From Hyalangium gracile (GTDB taxonomy: Bacteria; Myxococcota; Myxococcia; Myxococcales; Myxococcaceae), in the NCBI RefSeq assembly GCF_020103725.1, contig NZ_JAHXBG010000014.1, positions 124,001 through 188,000 of the forward strand: a stretch of 64,000 nucleotides of DNA. Reading direction: 5' to 3'. This document shows, one piece after another, positions 60,907-64,000 of the stretch. The notes under the pieces were generated by a model that was not told the DNA's origin, did no database searches, and was given only the letters and a program-made list of their open reading frames with translations. How positions within the stretch are numbered: position 1 is the first letter of the stretch; every line of letters starts with the position of its first letter. Both the position numbers and the translations under genes were made by a program.

Positions 60907-62868
60907 CTACTCCTCGTCCTGGCGCAGCGTCGCCAGCACGTTGAGGTCCTCGAGCGTCGTCGTGTCCTGGGTCGTCTGCTTGCCAGCGGCCACGTCGCGC
61001 AGCAGCCGGCGCATGATCTTCCCGGAGCGCGTCTTCGGCAGGCCCTCCGCGAACCGGATCTCGTCCGGCCGGGCGATCGCGCCGATCTCCTTCGCCACGT
61101 GCTGCGCCAGCTCCTTCTTCAGCTCCGGCGACGGCGCCGTGCCTTTCTTCAGCGTCACGAAGGCCACCAGCGCCGTGCCCTTCAGCTCGTCCGGGCGCCC
61201 CACCACCGCTGCCTCCGCGATGCGCGGGTGCGCCACCAGCGCGCTCTCCACCTCCGCCGTGCCCAACCGGTGGCCCGCCACGTTCACCACGTCGTCCACC
61301 CGGCCCATCAGCCAGAAGTAGCCGTCCGTGTCCGTGCGCGCCCCGTCGCCCGTGAAGTACTTGCCCGGCAGCTCGCTGAAGTACGTCTTCACGTACCGCT
61401 CCGGATCCCCGTACACCGTGCGCAACATCGAAGGCCACGGCTTCGTCACGAAGAGCAGCCCGCCCTGCCCCTTCGGCACCGCGTTGCCCTGGCGATCCAG
61501 GATCTCCGCGTGGATGCCCGGCAGCGGGAACGTCGCCGAGCCCGGCTTCGTCGGCGTCGCCCCCGGCAACGGCGAGATCATGATCCCCCCCGTCTCCGTC
61601 TGCCACCACGTGTCCACCACCGGGCAGCGCCCACCGCCAATCACCTCCCGGTACCACATCCACGCCTCGGGGTTGATCGGCTCGCCCACCGAGCCCAGCA
61701 GCCGCAGCGAGCTCAAGTCGTGCTTGCGCGGGTGCTCGTCTCCCAGCCGCATGAAGGCGCGGATGGCCGTGGGCGCCGTGTACAGGATCGTCGCCTTGTA
61801 CCGCGCGATGATCTCCCAGAAGCGGTCCGGCCCCGGCTGCGTCGGCGCCCCCTCGTAGATGACCGTCGTCACCCCGTTCATCAGCGGCCCGTACACCACG
61901 TAGCTGTGCCCCGTCACCCAGCCCACGTCCGCCGTGCACCAGTAGACGTCATCCTCCTTCAGGTCGAACACCCACCGCGTCGTCAGCGAGATGACCACCG
62001 CGTAGCCGCCCGTCGTGTGCAGCACGCCCTTCGGCTTCCCCGTCGAGCCCGACGTGTACAGGATGAACAGCGGGTGCTCGCTCTCCACCCACTCCGGCTC
62101 GCACGTCTCGCTCTGCCTGGCGACCAGCTCCTCCCACGACACGTCCTTCGGCCCCAGCGGCCCCGAGTCCCCCGCCCGCTTCAGCACCACCACCTTCTCC
62201 ACCGTGCGCATGTTCGGCAGCGCCGCGTCCACGTTCTTCTTCAGCGGCACCACCGCGCCCTTGCGCCAACCCCCGTCCGCCGTGAGGAGCACCTTCGCCC
62301 CCGCGTCGTTCATGCGCTCCTGCAGCGCCTCCGCCGAGAAGCCTCCGAACACCACCGAGTGCACCGCGCCAATCCGCGCGCAGGCCAGCATCGCCACCGC
62401 CGCCTCGGGCACCATGGGCAGGTAGATGCCCACCCGATCCCCCTTGCGCACCCCCAGCGACTTCAGCCCGTTCGCCAGCCGGTTCACCGCCACGGCCAGC
62501 TCGCCGTACGTCACCTGGCGGCGATCCCCCGGCTCCCCCTCGAAGAGGATGGCCGGCTTGTCCTTCAGCTTCGGCAGGTGCCGATCCAGGCAGTTGTAGG
62601 TCAGGTTGGTGCGACCCTCGACGAACCACCGAGCGTGCGGCGGCTTCCAGTCCAGCACCGTCTGGAACGGCTCCTTCCAGTACAGCTCCTCGCGCCCCCG
62701 AGCCCCCCAGTACGCCTCCGGATCCTTCGCGGCTTCGTCCCACAGCCGCCGGTAGTCCTCCATGCTCCGGATGTGCGCGCGCTGCGAGAACGCCGCGGGT
62801 GGTGGGAAGACTCGGTTCTCCGTGAGGACCGATTGAATCTCTTGCGACGGACGCTGCGGCTCAGCCAT
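60907..62868 (-). CDS. acs: acetyl-CoA synthetase
   Basis: Acs activates acetate with ATP and CoA. The 653-aa length is standard. ATP-binding motif [36 protein letters not shown] and the C-terminal [13 protein letters not shown] are seen; the Lys in SGK is the acetylation site that silences the enzyme. ATG 62868 follows GGAGG at seven bases; the frame extends to 62937 without merit. It is monocistronic by its neighbours' strands. Confidence 0.97.
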   Translation of the reverse strand: MAEPQRPSQEIQSVLTENRVFPPPAAFSQRAHIRSMEDYRRLWDEAAKDPEAYWGARGREELYWKEPFQTVLDWKPPHARWFVEGRTNLTYNCLDRHLPKLKDKPAILFEGEPGDRRQVTYGELAVAVNRLANGLKSLGVRKGDRVGIYLPMVPEAAVAMLACARIGAVHSVVFGGFSAEALQERMNDAGAKVLLTADGGWRKGAVVPLKKNVDAALPNMRTVEKVVVLKRAGDSGPLGPKDVSWEELVARQSETCEPEWVESEHPLFILYTSGSTGKPKGVLHTTGGYAVVISLTTRWVFDLKEDDVYWCTADVGWVTGHSYVVYGPLMNGVTTVIYEGAPTQPGPDRFWEIIARYKATILYTAPTAIRAFMRLGDEHPRKHDLSSLRLLGSVGEPINPEAWMWYREVIGGGRCPVVDTWWQTETGGIMISPLPGATPTKPGSATFPLPGIHAEILDRQGNAVPKGQGGLLFVTKPWPSMLRTVYGDPERYVKTYFSELPGKYFTGDGARTDTDGYFWLMGRVDDVVNVAGHRLGTAEVESALVAHPRIAEAAVVGRPDELKGTALVAFVTLKKGTAPSPELKKELAQHVAKEIGAIARPDEIRFAEGLPKTRSGKIMRRLLRDVAAGKQTTQDTTTLEDLNVLATLRQDEE

Positions 62869-62933
62869 GGGCAACCCTCCCCAGCAGGACAAGCAAGATG
62901 ATGCCTCCTGTCTAGGTCGCCCCGAGCCCGGGC

Positions 62934-63428
62934 TCAAGGCTGCTCTTCGCAGGTCTCTTCATTCTGAACGGCCTGGAAGTTCGCCCACAGCTCGCAGACG
63001 CACTGGTCCGGACGCCGCGCCTCGTAGCGCACCCGCACCACCCCATCGAACCGGGTGCGACACACCGTGGTCCCCTCCATGTGCACGCTCACCTGGTCCA
63101 GCAGGCAGATCTCCCGGTTGACCTTCACGGTGGCGTTGGCCACGCTGCCGTCCACCGAGAAGCTGTCGCCCGACTCCAGGAAGCGCCCTACCAGCTGCAT
63201 CTCCAGCAGCTCGAAGTCCATGCGCACCACCTGTCCGGTAATGAGCAGAGAGCCATCCCAGAGCGCGTGGGGATCATCATCAACGGACGGAAGCAGGTTG
63301 CAGTCGTCCCGGTAGATCTCGGTGGACTGCAGCGTGTAGTGGCCCTGGTTCTGGGGGAACTCGTTGCAGCTGACACAGAGCCCCACGGAGAGCAGCAGGG
63401 CGGGCAGGAGGAAGCGGCGCGTGGACAC
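62934..63428 (-). CDS. Cys-containing lipoprotein of unknown function
   Basis: A 164-aa lipoprotein; GTG 63428 ([21 protein letters not shown]) gives a clean lipobox, ATG 63455 being the alternative. The mature part is beta-rich with Cys pairs ([32 protein letters not shown]) and likely disulfide-bonded. It lies 65 nt upstream of acs on the same strand but appears unrelated. Function unknown. Confidence 0.7.
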   Translation of the reverse strand: MSTRRFLLPALLLSVGLCVSCNEFPQNQGHYTLQSTEIYRDDCNLLPSVDDDPHALWDGSLLITGQVVRMDFELLEMQLVGRFLESGDSFSVDGSVANATVKVNREICLLDQVSVHMEGTTVCRTRFDGVVRVRYEARRPDQCVCELWANFQAVQNEETCEEQP

Positions 63429-63499
63429 GGGGGGACCATAACCAACCCCGCGCATCCGTGCAGTGCCCTTGCTCGGCCCGGGGTAGACTGTCCGGCCCT

Positions 63500-63928
63500 A
63501 TGGCCGAGAAACAGTTCAAGAACCCCACCCCCACGGTGGACTGCATCATCGAGCTGCCCGGAGAGCGCATCGTCCTCATCCGCCGCGCCAACCCGCCCAT
63601 CGGCTGGGCCCTGCCCGGCGGCTTCGTGGACGAGGGAGAGCCCCTCCACGCCGCCGCCGTTCGCGAGGCCAGGGAGGAGACGGGCCTCACCGTGGAGCTC
63701 GTCGAGCAGTTCTTCACCTACTCGGACCCCAAGCGCGATCCGCGCAAGCACACCCTGTCCACCGTCTACATCGGCCGCGCCCAGGGCGAGCCCCAGGGCG
63801 CCGACGATGCCGCCGAGGCCCGCTCCTTCCCCCTCAACGCCCTGCCCCCGGACCTCTGCTTCGACCACGGCACCATCCTCTCCGACTACCTGACCTACAA
63901 GCGCACCGGTCAGCGCCGGAAGCTCTGA
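63500..63928 (+). CDS. Nudix hydrolase
   Basis: A 142-aa Nudix protein with a complete box: [24 protein letters not shown], with the catalytic REAREE. It hydrolyses nucleoside diphosphates linked to other groups. ADP-ribose pyrophosphatase-type activity is suggested by [20 protein letters not shown]. The start ATG 63500 is inside a longer frame that has no ribosome site. The site-2 protease gene begins 12 nt downstream. Confidence 0.9.
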   Translation: MAEKQFKNPTPTVDCIIELPGERIVLIRRANPPIGWALPGGFVDEGEPLHAAAVREAREETGLTVELVEQFFTYSDPKRDPRKHTLSTVYIGRAQGEPQGADDAAEARSFPLNALPPDLCFDHGTILSDYLTYKRTGQRRKL

Positions 63929-63940
63929 AGCACCGCGCGG

Positions 63941-64000
63941 ATGTACGTCCTCCTGGCCCTCCTCGCCCTCGGCCTGCTGCTGGCCGTCCACGAGCTGGGG
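63941..64000 (+). CDS. site-2 protease (M50) start, cut by window end
   Basis: Twenty residues are visible: MYVLLALLALGLLLAVHELG. A first membrane helix running into HELG is the zinc motif HExxH of intramembrane M50 proteases, cut off before the second His. It starts 12 nt after the Nudix gene. Target unknown; RseP-like and other site-2 proteases begin this way. Confidence 0.65.
   Translation, partial: MYVLLALLALGLLLAVHELG

Overview
The window is GC-rich, densely packed chromosomal DNA that most resembles a myxobacterium of the Cystobacterineae type (Archangium, Cystobacter, Hyalangium or Stigmatella-like). The signs are three large eukaryotic-like Ser/Thr kinases with disordered middles, single membrane spans and PEGA-type tails; a lipoprotein with eleven Myxococcus-type Cys-rich (CDDGN) repeats; a secreted phosphatase ending in a MYXO-CTERM tail; many short lipoproteins; and a hybrid histidine kinase. 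The genus is inferred from gene content, not from a marker gene. I see no rRNA, tRNA, CRISPR array, insertion sequence or prophage.

Layout. 1-8.2 kb: the end of a metallophosphoesterase, a large VWA/HYDIN-repeat lipoprotein, a DMT-type exporter, uvrA, and a Uma2 nuclease-fold gene. 8.2-14.4 kb: a VanY-like peptidase facing a three-gene minus-strand operon (kinase-nSTAND fusion, TPR/PEGA protein, Cys-repeat lipoprotein; the last is visibly richer in A+T). 14.6-18.2 kb: two tandem POT-family peptide transporters. 18.2-24.4 kb: a translationally coupled minus-strand operon of a PilZ/GNAT-like protein, a methyltransferase and a double-kinase hybrid histidine kinase. 24.7-30.7 kb: nadA, a zinc-ribbon protein, a metallothionein-like secreted protein, a polytopic membrane protein, an unknown protein and a SprT-like metalloprotein. 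30.9-34.8 kb: a Ser/Thr kinase that apparently starts at a non-ATG codon, and a lipoprotein. 34.9-41.9 kb: a housekeeping block of alcohol dehydrogenase, glycerophosphodiesterase, deoxynucleoside kinase, a photoactive-yellow-protein-like PAS protein, a thioesterase, an NmrA-like protein, an A-type Fe-S carrier, a MoeB-rhodanese fusion and a free rhodanese.

41.9-50.3 kb: a Ser/Thr kinase and a divergent membrane protein, then a tight five-gene operon (porin, VTC-type polyphosphate polymerase domain, thymidylate-kinase-like domain fused to about nine helical repeats, DUF4956 membrane protein, lipoprotein) closed by two tandem hairpins. VTC-DUF4956 pairs are known, usually with CotH; the kinase-repeat fusion in the CotH position makes this the best candidate here for an undescribed system. 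50.4-60.9 kb: the MYXO-CTERM phosphatase, an RsmB-like RNA methyltransferase, an M61 peptidase, a B-box/DUF4013 protein, and an rnhB-led operon ending in two trypsin-like lipoproteins, the first of which has lost its catalytic serine. 60.9-64 kb: acs, a lipoprotein, a Nudix hydrolase and the start of a site-2 protease cut by the window end.

Limits: all family calls come from reading motifs by eye. Many start codons were moved from the longest reading frame to an internal start on the basis of Shine-Dalgarno spacing, signal peptides or gene overlap.
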